From positions 3,130,891 to 3,194,890 of the forward strand of contig NZ_CP104883.1 of the NCBI RefSeq assembly GCF_025449335.1: DNA of 64,000 bases, in the 5' to 3' direction. The notes under the pieces are model-generated. The model did no database searches. It saw only the letters and a list, made by a program, of their open reading frames with translations, and had not been told where the DNA came from. Positions within the stretch are counted from its first letter, which is position 1; the number at the start of each line of letters is the position of its first letter. Shown one piece after another: positions 9,800-17,529 of the stretch. Origin of the DNA: Bartonella sp. HY328 (lineage in GTDB: Bacteria; Pseudomonadota; Alphaproteobacteria; Rhizobiales; Rhizobiaceae). The translations under genes were made by a program, and so were the position numbers.

Positions 9800-10663
9800 T
9801 TAATTGACCTTCGCGCTAACCGTCATCGTGCTTAACGCACCAACAAGGTCTATATGGGCTTTAATCGGTAAGTGGTCAGAGGCAACTTTCGCCAAAGCAC
9901 TTTTATGCACTTCTACAGAACTTACCAAGTTTTTAGGATATGCAAAAACTCGATCTAACGCCAAAATAGGAAAGCGAGCAGGGAAGCTAGGAAGCGTACC
10001 CATAGCAAGATCAAACAGTGGTGAAAGACTAATTAGTGACGAACCTTTACCAATACGCCACTCATTAAGATCACCTATCAATAAGGTTGGCATATCGGGG
10101 CGTGTTTCAAGATAAGCCAAGATGGTTTTTGCCTGCTGGATACGCGAGCGATGCAACAAGCCAAAATGTGCGCCAATAACCCTTAAAGGCCCATAGGCCA
10201 AATCAAACTCAACAATCACAGCACCACGTGGCTCTAAACCGGGCAAGCTTATCTGATGGACATCCTTGATGTCGCCATTGCGAAAAAACAGCCCATTTCC
10301 ATGCCAGCCATGCCCCATTGACGACATGGCTTGTATAGGAACTGGCTTTAATCCTGTCCGCTCTTTCAAATAATCTAGATCTAAAAGACCAATGCGCTCA
10401 CCAAACCGCTTGTCAATTTCCTGTAAACCAACAATATCTGCATTAAGTTCTGAAATCACATTAACGATACGTTCAGGATTAAATATTTTATCAAGGCCCA
10501 CACATTTATGAACATTATAGGATGCAATGACCGTATCACCACCTTCTCTATCTGCTGATATCGGGCGATGACCGCGACGATTTCTAATCGCTGAATCGAC
10601 ATTTTTGCGCAACGTCGTACTATTAAGCCGAGGAATAGAAAACCGTTTTTTCTTTTTTTCCAT
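9800..10663 (-). CDS. Endonuclease/exonuclease/phosphatase (EEP) family protein
   Basis: A 287-residue protein of the DNase I-like EEP fold, whose members hydrolyse nucleic-acid or lipid phosphodiesters using Mg2+. Visible family motifs are SYNVHK (metal-site Asn), GLQEID (metal-binding Glu), GAHFGLLH, LIGDLNEW (catalytic D-x-N) and the C-terminal SDHLPI (catalytic His). The frame is open from 10693, but ATG 10663 has GAGGAAAT directly upstream and is preferred. The N-terminus is Lys-rich (MEKKKKRF) with no clear signal peptide. It converges on cls; a PLD-family gene beside an EEP gene suggests a lipid or membrane link, but the substrate is unknown. Confidence 0.8.
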   Translation of the reverse strand: MEKKKKRFSIPRLNSTTLRKNVDSAIRNRRGHRPISADREGGDTVIASYNVHKCVGLDKIFNPERIVNVISELNADIVGLQEIDKRFGERIGLLDLDYLKERTGLKPVPIQAMSSMGHGWHGNGLFFRNGDIKDVHQISLPGLEPRGAVIVEFDLAYGPLRVIGAHFGLLHRSRIQQAKTILAYLETRPDMPTLLIGDLNEWRIGKGSSLISLSPLFDLAMGTLPSFPARFPILALDRVFAYPKNLVSSVEVHKSALAKVASDHLPIKAHIDLVGALSTMTVSAKVN

Positions 10664-11232
10664 TTTTATTTCCTCGCAGGCAATTCGCCCCATAAGTCTA
10701 TTACCAGCTTGTTAAGGTCAAGACCTAAGCCCTTGAATAAAGATAAACAAGCATAAAGATAAACAAGAATAAACAAAATCACAAAGAATAATTGCTCAAT
10801 TATAATTGATAATATTTTAAGTTTCGTTATTCGCCCTATTTAACCTCTCAATAGCAACCAAATTGCCATAACGAGATTACGAATATATGAAAATAGGGAC
10901 GCAGAAATAATAATTTCTTATCAGCATTCACAACGAGACCACCATCTAAAAATTGTTCTGACTGAGTCTAAAAGATTGCTGCTAAAATTTTTGGCACAAA
11001 CTGCAAAAATATTTCTTAAACCACACTTTAATTCATATATTTAAAACTTTATTCCAATTTATATTAAATATACAAAATATTTTACTATTAACGCAACTAT
11101 TTTAGGTGAGGCACGTTCTTGATTTAAAAGCTGTATTTCAATAGCGTTAGGTAAACTATTCTAATTATGGTTGCATGTCTGCTTAACCGGTCTGCTTTAC
11201 TGGCAGCAAGCCCCACCAAAATGGAGAGTCTC
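10664..11232. other. Intergenic region upstream of cystine transporter operon
   Basis: About 570 bp of AT-rich non-coding DNA between two divergent transcription units. It contains a 15-bp direct repeat, ATAAAGATAAACAAG, at 10737-10751 and 10753-10767, with a partial third copy just after. Promoters for both units are expected here. No further gene or RNA is recognised. Confidence 0.5.
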
Positions 11233-12033
11233 ATGACACATAAAAATCGTCGGCATTTTATTTTTGCGACATTATTGGGTTTAGCAAGTTTGTTAGCCTC
11301 GACCTTCGCGCATGCTGATATTGCAAGCGGCGTACCTGAAAGCATTGCTAAAAAGGGTGAATTAGCAATTGGAGTGGAGGGTACTTATCCGCCGTTCAAT
11401 TATCAGGACGAGAATGGTGATCTTGTTGGTTTTGAAATTGATTTCACCACTGAAGTTGCAAAACGTTTGGGCCTTAAGGCTAAATTTTATCCAACCAAAT
11501 GGGATGGCATTTTGGCATCTCTTGGCTCTGGCCGAATTGACGTTATAGCCAATCAAGTAACAATCACACCTGAGCGAGAAAAAGCCTTCGATTTTTCAAT
11601 ACCCTACACCATTTCCGGCATCCAAATCATCACGCGACCCGAGTTAAAAGATGAATTAACATCACCAGAAAAGCTGGCTGGTCATGCGGTAGGGGTTGGG
11701 CTTGGCACCCATTATGAACAATGGCTGAATGAACATGTACCTGGCGTTGACGTTCGTACCTATGATGATGAGGCAACAAAATATAATGACCTTAAAGCAA
11801 AACGCACCGATGCTGTACTCAATGATCGTCTGGTTGCTGCTGACTATGTGAAAAAAACAGGTAATATTTTTGTTCCAGCTGGCGAACCTTTTGCCAAACA
11901 AGAACAAGGCCTAGCTTTTCGCAAAGACCCCGCCTTTCAAGCTGCAATCAACAAGGCAATCACCGAGATGAAAGCTGATGGCACTTTAAAATCTATCTCT
12001 GAAAAATGGTTCGGTGTCGACGTTTCCGAATAA
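11233..12033 (+). CDS. tcyJ: Cystine ABC transporter, periplasmic binding protein
   Basis: A 266-residue family-3 solute-binding protein closely resembling E. coli TcyJ (FliY), which binds L-cystine. Shared segments include VGxEGTYPPFNYQDE, GFEIDF, PTKWDGILASL, RIDVIANQVTI, DFSIPYTISGIQ, VGVGLGTHYEQWL, VDVRTYDDEATKY and EKWFGVDV. An N-terminal signal peptide ends at about AHA/DIA (residues 26-27). ATG 11233 is preferred over upstream in-frame ATGs because GGAGAG lies 8 nt before it and it begins the signal peptide. It is first of three genes with permease and ATPase, giving a complete importer. Specificity for cystine is inferred from similarity. Confidence 0.9.
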   Translation: MTHKNRRHFIFATLLGLASLLASTFAHADIASGVPESIAKKGELAIGVEGTYPPFNYQDENGDLVGFEIDFTTEVAKRLGLKAKFYPTKWDGILASLGSGRIDVIANQVTITPEREKAFDFSIPYTISGIQIITRPELKDELTSPEKLAGHAVGVGLGTHYEQWLNEHVPGVDVRTYDDEATKYNDLKAKRTDAVLNDRLVAADYVKKTGNIFVPAGEPFAKQEQGLAFRKDPAFQAAINKAITEMKADGTLKSISEKWFGVDVSE

Positions 12034-12056
12034 AGACGCATTTGAAAGAAATCCTA

Positions 12057-12731
12057 ATGCAAGAAAGTCTTAGTCTCATCATCCAATCCGTCCCGTTTTT
12101 ACTACGGGGCGCTTTGTATACCATTGGCCTCAGTGTCGTTTCTATGCCACTTGGATTAATTCTTGGTTTTTTTCTAGCTCTTGCAAGATTATCGCGTTCG
12201 CGCTGGCTGAACTGGCCAGCAAGAACTTATATATCTTTTATTCGCGGCACCCCCCTTATTGTGCAGCTTTTTCTTATCTTTTATGGCCTACCGCAAGTTG
12301 GTATTACTTTCTCTCCCATTACGGCAGCATTAATTGGCCTCACCTTAAGCGTTGCTGCTTACAATGCTGAAATTATACGCAGTGCTATTTCGTCGATAGA
12401 CCGCGGACAGTGGGAAGCTGCCGCGACCATTGGAATGACGCGTTTTCAAACAATGCGGCGGGTAATTTTACCGCAAGCAGGCCGTATTGCGTTACCTGGC
12501 ATTTCCAACAGTTTTATTTCACTTGTAAAAGATACTTCACTTGCAGCAACCATTCAAGTTCCTGAGCTATTTCGTGAAGCGCAATTAATTACTGCCCGCA
12601 CTTTTCAAATATTTGCAATGTATTTGAGTGCAGCAATGATTTATTGGCTATTGTCAACTATGCTTGCATCCTTGCAAAAATCGCTTGAAACGCGCTTTAA
12701 TCGCCATATAGAACAAAGATCGGATGTTTAA
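12057..12731 (+). CDS. tcyL: Cystine ABC transporter permease
   Basis: A 224-residue HisMQ-type inner-membrane permease very like E. coli TcyL (YecS). Matching segments are the MQES start, SVPFLLRGALYT, FIRGTPLIVQLF, AAYNAEIIRSAISSIDRGQW, EAAATIGMTRFQTMRRVILPQ (EAA loop contacting the ATPase) and SFISLVKDTSLAATIQVPEL. The frame is open from 12006, overlapping tcyJ, but the ATG at 12057 matches the conserved family start. It lies 23 bp after tcyJ and overlaps the ATPase gene by 8 bp, consistent with one operon. Confidence 0.92.
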   Translation: MQESLSLIIQSVPFLLRGALYTIGLSVVSMPLGLILGFFLALARLSRSRWLNWPARTYISFIRGTPLIVQLFLIFYGLPQVGITFSPITAALIGLTLSVAAYNAEIIRSAISSIDRGQWEAAATIGMTRFQTMRRVILPQAGRIALPGISNSFISLVKDTSLAATIQVPELFREAQLITARTFQIFAMYLSAAMIYWLLSTMLASLQKSLETRFNRHIEQRSDV

Positions 12732-13491
12732 AATGCCGCAAAAACCAATGATCGAAGTTCGTGGCCTTAAAAAGAAATTTGGTAAAACCGAGGTTCTAAA
12801 AGGCATAGATCTTAATGTTGCGACTGGCGAAGTGGTTGCAATTATTGGCCGCTCAGGTTCCGGCAAAACTACAATGCTACGTTGTCTTGATGGACTTGAA
12901 GAAGGAAATGCTGGCACAATCCGCATCGGTGAGCAAACGCTAAATTGTGCAATCCCACTTGCTAAACAAAAAAAGCGCTTACATCAATTACGTCTTCATA
13001 CGGGTTTTGTTTTTCAAAACTTTAATCTTTTTCCTCATCGCACGGCATTGGAAAATGTTATTGAGGGATTGATTATCGTAAAAAAAATGCCAAAAGTTGA
13101 AGCTGAAACACGCGGCATGGCACTCCTTGAACGGGTCGGCTTAGCGCAAAGAGCACACGCCTACCCTGCTCAACTCTCTGGTGGCCAACAGCAGCGCGCC
13201 GCTATTGCCCGCGCTTTGGCCATGGAACCTGATGTTATTCTGTTCGATGAACCAACATCCGCCCTTGACCCTGAATTGGTCGGTGAAGTACTTGACGTGA
13301 TCCGATCATTAGCTGAAGAACACCGTACAATGATCATTGTAACCCATGAAATGAATTTTGCGCGCGATGTAGCCGATAGAACCATATTCATGGATGACGG
13401 CATCGTTGTTGAGCAAGGCCCATCAAAAGCTTTATTTAATGAGCCAACACAAAGTGCAACCCGCCATTTTTTAAGAAGATTACATGATTAA
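12724..13491 (+). CDS. tcyN: Cystine ABC transporter ATP-binding protein
   Basis: A 255-residue polar amino-acid-type ABC ATPase. It has Walker A GRSGSGKTT, Q-loop VFQNFNLFPH, signature LSGGQQQRAAIARAL, Walker B VILFDEPTSALDPE and switch His in IIVTHEMNFA. It hydrolyses ATP to drive cystine uptake with the TcyL and TcyJ homologues encoded immediately upstream. Three in-frame ATGs (12724, 12733, 12748) precede the conserved IEVRGLKKKFG segment; 12724 overlaps the permease gene and the true start is not certain. No clear terminator follows before the RIME-like repeat. Confidence 0.9.
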   Translation: MFKMPQKPMIEVRGLKKKFGKTEVLKGIDLNVATGEVVAIIGRSGSGKTTMLRCLDGLEEGNAGTIRIGEQTLNCAIPLAKQKKRLHQLRLHTGFVFQNFNLFPHRTALENVIEGLIIVKKMPKVEAETRGMALLERVGLAQRAHAYPAQLSGGQQQRAAIARALAMEPDVILFDEPTSALDPELVGEVLDVIRSLAEEHRTMIIVTHEMNFARDVADRTIFMDDGIVVEQGPSKALFNEPTQSATRHFLRRLHD

Positions 13492-13931
13492 TATTTTTTA
13501 TTTAGAAAATTAATGGCTTTGCTTTTTTTTAAATGCTTGAGCACTTTAGAGCGTTTTTCCAAAAAGTGTGAAGCGGTTTTCGCAAAAAAACGCGGTGTAA
13601 GCAATGGATTAGAGCGCCGATCTGATCCAATCAGATCAAAATGCGCTCTAGCCATAATGCCTTAGGGCCCAGACCTCTTATCCCATAAATATTCTTCAAA
13701 TCTTTATTAAAAATAAAATGCCTTATAAAATAATATAAATTATGGAATATTGTGTTTTATATTTAAGACATAAGTCAATCTTATTTTGATAAACTCTTGC
13801 ATCACCGACAAGAATAGCATTTAAATATTTCCATTATTTAAAAGTTATTATCGATCTTGATGCTGACGAGCGTTGTCGCAACATTGCCGTATGTGATAAA
13901 GAACAATAGTCTTATTGTGCAAGGAAAATTT
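13492..13931. other. Intergenic region containing the RIME-like repeat and the DUF4424 gene promoter
   Basis: About 440 bp without a gene. The left part holds the RIME-like element; the right part is AT-rich and should carry the promoter of the DUF4424 gene. Nothing else recognisable is seen. Confidence 0.5.
13546..13650. repeat. RIME-like intergenic repeat of Hyphomicrobiales
   Basis: The block begins TTAGAGCGTTTTTCC, continues AAAAGTGTGAAGCGGTTTTC and ends in a strong nested hairpin: AGAGCGC (13611-13617) pairs with GCGCTCT (13643-13649), with an inner GATCTGAT/ATCAGATC stem. This wording and layout match the dispersed palindromic mosaic elements common between genes in Rhizobium, Ochrobactrum and Brucella relatives, as I recall them. 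It is a non-coding short repeat, not an insertion sequence. Confidence 0.7.
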
Positions 13932-14783
13932 ATGAAGCCAATGCATATTATTTTTAAAATTTTAGCACTGGCTATCAGCCTTTTTTCCTTTGCAACGATA
14001 GCAACCGCCAATGATAGTGGCGCAAAATTGGTTGGTGGTGGTCTTGTGCTGCAAAAGCTTGAAAATATCGCCATGGTATCAGAAAATCTTTATATTTCTG
14101 AAGACAAAATCATCGTCGATTATGTTTTTGAAAATACATCAAACCACGACATTACTACGATTGTTGCCTTTCCCTTGCCGCCCCATCCTGTCGAACCCTA
14201 TAGCGATACTGGTGCAGGTGTAACGGCAGCACCAGATGCAATTGCTGATAATTTTGTCAATTTTAAAACTTTTGTCGACGGCAAGCGAGTTAAAACTCAA
14301 TATAAAAAAGAACAAAAAATTGGCTTTGCTGAAGTTGAAGATCAAGAAATTTTCCAAATAACCTATTATTGGCAGCAGAATTTTCCTAAGGGTAAAAAAA
14401 TCAAAATCCGCCACGAATACAGACCAATGACAGGTAGTGGTATACCGCGAACACCCAATGAATTTGAAGAAATGGTAACAAATGAATATTGCCCTGATAA
14501 TGGTTTTCGCGCGGCTATTGCAAAAATGAGAAAACAAAATGAGTGGGCTGGCTGGCGCGACATCGGTTATATTTTAAAAACTGGCGGCAATTGGGCTGGC
14601 GGTACCATTGGCGATTTTCGCCTCGTGGTAGACAAAGGTGCACCAGATGCACTGGTCACATTTTGCGGTAAAAATGTCAAAAAAATCAGCCCTACCCAAT
14701 TTGAAATGAAAGCTAAAAACTATAAGCCTAAAAATGACCTTTATATTTTCATCATAAAAGATAGAGAAAAAAGCCCGTTTTAA
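13932..14783 (+). CDS. DUF4424 family secreted protein
   Basis: A 283-residue exported protein. ATG 13932 (AAGGA ribosome site) opens a signal peptide ending about IATAN (residues 26-28); the frame extends further upstream but without a ribosome site. The mature part resembles DUF4424: GGLVLQKLENIAMVSENLYIS, then a Pro-rich FPLPPHPVEPY turn, an FKTFVDGK segment and a conserved C-terminal beta-rich region with Cys at NEYCPDN and TFCGKN. The family has no established function; it is periplasmic or envelope-associated by its signal. The following MFS gene lies 143 bp downstream on the same strand, so co-transcription is possible but not shown. Confidence 0.65.
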   Translation: MKPMHIIFKILALAISLFSFATIATANDSGAKLVGGGLVLQKLENIAMVSENLYISEDKIIVDYVFENTSNHDITTIVAFPLPPHPVEPYSDTGAGVTAAPDAIADNFVNFKTFVDGKRVKTQYKKEQKIGFAEVEDQEIFQITYYWQQNFPKGKKIKIRHEYRPMTGSGIPRTPNEFEEMVTNEYCPDNGFRAAIAKMRKQNEWAGWRDIGYILKTGGNWAGGTIGDFRLVVDKGAPDALVTFCGKNVKKISPTQFEMKAKNYKPKNDLYIFIIKDREKSPF

Positions 14784-14926
14784 CTTAACAAATTTGGGGT
14801 GGTTGAACGGCATAAATTTGCAGTTTTCCAACAGAATTAAGCAACATAAACAATAGCTCCTCCTTTTCTCACATCATATATTGGAAGTTCTAAAGGCTCA
14901 AACATCATTTAAAGGATTTAAAATCA

Positions 14927-16201
14927 ATGACCGAAACACGCTCCAATGATTTTAAAATTGCTATGTTAAATAGTTTAGCCAGCATTTTTTTGTTTTGCTT
15001 TTTAGCATCAATTTTAGAGGGGCAATTTTGGCAGCTTTTCCGGTATACTTGGAGCGTAAATTCCTCTATGCCATTACTTTTCTATTATACAACTGATATA
15101 TTGCCTATTTATCCCGTATTGGGAGGCTTAATTTTTGGCTTTTTGGCAGATCGGTTCAATCAAAAATTGATACTAGCTTTTACTGCTCTCTTTTTGATGA
15201 TAGCAAGCCTTTGTTCACTTACTGAAGCTCTCGCGTTTTTCAATGAAAATATAATGATTTTTGTCATATTTTACGCCTTTATCGGCACAATTATTATGAT
15301 GGGCGCCGAAATTGCAGTTTCTACTGCCTTAATTTTTAATTATTCTCCCGCTACTAAACGAGGTTTTTATACGAGCTTGGTACCACTCATAATAGTGGCT
15401 GTTGTCTTGGCTATAATGATTATGAACATTTCAATGATATTCATTACGTCTCAGTATTGGGATACGTGGATCTTCGTCTTTTTTATTTCTATTTTGTCTT
15501 TTATTATATTTATTCGTCGCTCATTGTTATTACGGTTAAATTTTGACATAAGCAATAAATGTAGCAAAGGCAATAAGCGCGGATTGACCAAATTTATACA
15601 TGTTATTTTATTCAGTCAAATCACTGTCATTTTTATTTTACATTGGCAATATCTAAACAAAATAACGCGCTTTTTAAGTGGGCGGGATCTGACGAATGGC
15701 GCTTTATATTTGTTTGCGTTAAAAGTAGTTGGAATATTAATCTTTGTAATCATGCTAGCAATATGGGGGAAAATAATCGATAAAACAAGCACTTATAAAG
15801 TCTTCACCATAGGTCTACTCGGCTCATTACTGCTTATTGGGCCAAGCTATTGGTGCCTTTCAAATATCGATCATAGTGCAAAACTTATCATCCCCATTTT
15901 ATGGTTTGGAATTTTCGCTTCCGCACTCATTGCGCCGCTTGCAAATTTAATTCTTGAATTGGTATCTTCTAAAACGCGGTCAATGGCAACCTCACTCCTT
16001 ACCATTGGCGTTTTGTTTTTACCCTATTTTCAATATAGCTCTGGTCTGGCCATGTTAAGTCGTTTTATCTACTTCACAAGTGATTTTACTATCATCGCTA
16101 TTTCGATGATGAGTTTAGTCTTAGCTTTTATCGCAATGTTGCTATCAAAAAAGTTAGATGCATCTAAGCACAAGGCTATTAATCATGAAATTTTTGAATA
16201 A
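14927..16201 (+). CDS. Major facilitator superfamily transporter
   Basis: A 424-residue polytopic membrane protein with about twelve hydrophobic helices. A typical MFS loop 2-3 motif is visible as GLIFGFLADRFNQK, and the second half has a related WGKIIDK loop. The start at 14927 has AAGGA about 10 nt upstream. The layout recalls metabolite:H+ symporters, but no substrate motif is diagnostic and I do not assign one. Codon use is more AT-rich than in flanking core genes. It ends about 530 bp before sdhC with a long AT-rich spacer. Confidence 0.7.
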   Translation: MTETRSNDFKIAMLNSLASIFLFCFLASILEGQFWQLFRYTWSVNSSMPLLFYYTTDILPIYPVLGGLIFGFLADRFNQKLILAFTALFLMIASLCSLTEALAFFNENIMIFVIFYAFIGTIIMMGAEIAVSTALIFNYSPATKRGFYTSLVPLIIVAVVLAIMIMNISMIFITSQYWDTWIFVFFISILSFIIFIRRSLLLRLNFDISNKCSKGNKRGLTKFIHVILFSQITVIFILHWQYLNKITRFLSGRDLTNGALYLFALKVVGILIFVIMLAIWGKIIDKTSTYKVFTIGLLGSLLLIGPSYWCLSNIDHSAKLIIPILWFGIFASALIAPLANLILELVSSKTRSMATSLLTIGVLFLPYFQYSSGLAMLSRFIYFTSDFTIIAISMMSLVLAFIAMLLSKKLDASKHKAINHEIFE

Positions 16202-16732
16202 ATAGCCTTTAATTAAAGCATCTTAAAACAAAACTGGGTTAACAACAGCAATTGACTGGGTAAAATCATAATCCAAACCAATAACCGATTTTGACCCAAA
16301 ATCAGGAAAAATAAAACTCGATTTTTTAAATGTCCTCTAAACATTATGCGCGGCGATTGAGTCGTTTTTAATAAAAAACTAAAAAACCTTCAAATTTTAA
16401 TCAAGTTTTTCAAACGATTAAAACAATATTTTTGCACAATTTTTTGCGTTTTCTCAATCTTTTGATCGAAAAAATGCTTTCTTGCTTTGACGTGGATCAA
16501 AATCCGCATTAGAAGCAAAGCAAGCTGAGCGGCGTTTTGCGCCGTTGCCAAGCCGTACGCCCGTGAACGTGACCTTTAATCCGATTCATTAGGCAGTCGG
16601 TCGAATGTGTGAGGAGTTCTCCTTGCACGGCAGAAAAAGCTGTTTTGGTTCTTTAAGAATGAAAACGGATTCATTATTTTGCCGATATTGTTTTTTGCAA
16701 TATCACGATCACATGTCAGGTCAGGAACGCTC
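16202..16732. other. Long sdh leader / intergenic region
   Basis: About 530 bp before sdhC. The left 280 bp are AT-rich without recognisable features. From about 16480 to 16732 the base composition rises and several stem-loops can be drawn: CTTGCTTT (16481-16488) with AAAGCAAG (16517-16524), GTGGAT/ATCCGC inside it, and CGGCG (16530-16534) with CGCCG (16540-16544). This could be a structured 5' leader or hold an unannotated small RNA. No Rfam family is recognised by eye. Confidence 0.45.
16487..16500. promoter_or_regulatory. Candidate FNR/FixK-type box upstream of sdh operon
   Basis: TTGACGTGGATCAA matches the TTGA-N6-TCAA consensus of the FNR/FixK/FnrL family, with the rhizobial-style TTGAC...GATCAA arms. 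It lies about 233 bp before the sdhC start. Oxygen-dependent control of succinate dehydrogenase by FNR-family proteins is known in other bacteria; its use here is inference, and the transcription start is unknown. Confidence 0.5.
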
Positions 16733-17131
16733 ATGACAGATACGACACCTTCTGGACGGCCACTTTCACCCCACGTTCAGATTTACCGTTGGCCGATTAC
16801 GATGGCAATGTCTATTGCCCATCGCGCGACAGGTGGCGCGCTTTATTTCGGTACATTTTTATTTGCTGCTTGGATTATTTCTGCAGCATCGGGTGAAGAT
16901 GCTTTTGAAAAAGTTAACTGGCTTTTTGGCTCGTTTTTAGGGCGCACCATATTATTCCTTTATACTTTAGCGCTTGTTCACCATCTCGTTGGTGGTGTTC
17001 GCCATTTATTCTGGGATACCAATCCTGCGCTTTTAGAAAAAAAATTGGCGACTAAAACTGCTTGGTCTACCATTGTGATTTCTGTTGTTTTGACACTCCT
17101 TATCTGGATTGTCGGCTATATTGTGCGCTAG
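16733..17131 (+). CDS. sdhC: Succinate dehydrogenase cytochrome b556 subunit
   Basis: A 132-residue membrane anchor of complex II with three helices. Family signatures are RPLSPHVQIYRWPITMAMSI, SIAHRATG (start of helix I, quinone/haem region) and HHLVGGVRHLFWD (helix II, haem-ligand His). ATG 16733 follows an AGGAA ribosome site; the frame opens upstream at 16679 but that extension lacks family similarity. It is first gene of sdhCDAB, 9 bp before sdhD. With SdhD it binds haem b and ubiquinone and anchors SdhAB. Confidence 0.95.
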   Translation: MTDTTPSGRPLSPHVQIYRWPITMAMSIAHRATGGALYFGTFLFAAWIISAASGEDAFEKVNWLFGSFLGRTILFLYTLALVHHLVGGVRHLFWDTNPALLEKKLATKTAWSTIVISVVLTLLIWIVGYIVR

Positions 17132-17140
17132 GAGGGTGTA

Positions 17141-17524
17141 ATGAAAGATTTTAGAACACCGCTTAATAAAAGCATAGGTCTTGGCTCAGCGAAACATGGA
17201 ACTGACCATTTTTGGCGCCAACGCTTGACTGCCTTAGCCAATGTGCCACTTTTTATTTTCTTTATCATTCTTCTCATCATGCTGGTTGGTAAAGATTATG
17301 CAACGGTTGTAAGTTATTTAGCCAATCCAATCATTTCAGTCGTTATGGCAGTTATGGTTGTTGCAAGCATATATCATATGAAATTAGGTATGCAGGTCAT
17401 TATTGAGGATTATTTCCCAAATCATGGTTTGCGTACCATTTTGCTTGCGCTTAATATTTTCTTTTGTTTCATCATGGGTGCTGCTTGTCTTTTAGCACTC
17501 GTAAAAATCGCTTTGGGAGGTTAA
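17141..17524 (+). CDS. sdhD: Succinate dehydrogenase membrane anchor subunit
   Basis: A 127-residue hydrophobic anchor with three membrane helices. Typical alphaproteobacterial SdhD features are TPLNKSIGLGSAKHGTDHFW at the N-terminus, WRQRLTALANVPL and the helix-II segment YHMKLGMQVIIEDYF carrying the haem/quinone-site His. The ribosome site GGAGGGTGTA lies immediately before ATG 17141. It ends 5 bp before the sdhA start, indicating tight co-translation. Confidence 0.95.
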   Translation: MKDFRTPLNKSIGLGSAKHGTDHFWRQRLTALANVPLFIFFIILLIMLVGKDYATVVSYLANPIISVVMAVMVVASIYHMKLGMQVIIEDYFPNHGLRTILLALNIFFCFIMGAACLLALVKIALGG

Positions 17525-17529
17525 ATTCC

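Noticed and set aside
9776..9803. Direct repeat TGGCAATATTA between cls and the EEP gene
   Set aside because: Two short AT-rich copies only; no target-site or element structure.
9804..10115. 103-codon plus-strand frame
   Set aside because: It is antisense to the EEP-family gene, which has clear family motifs.
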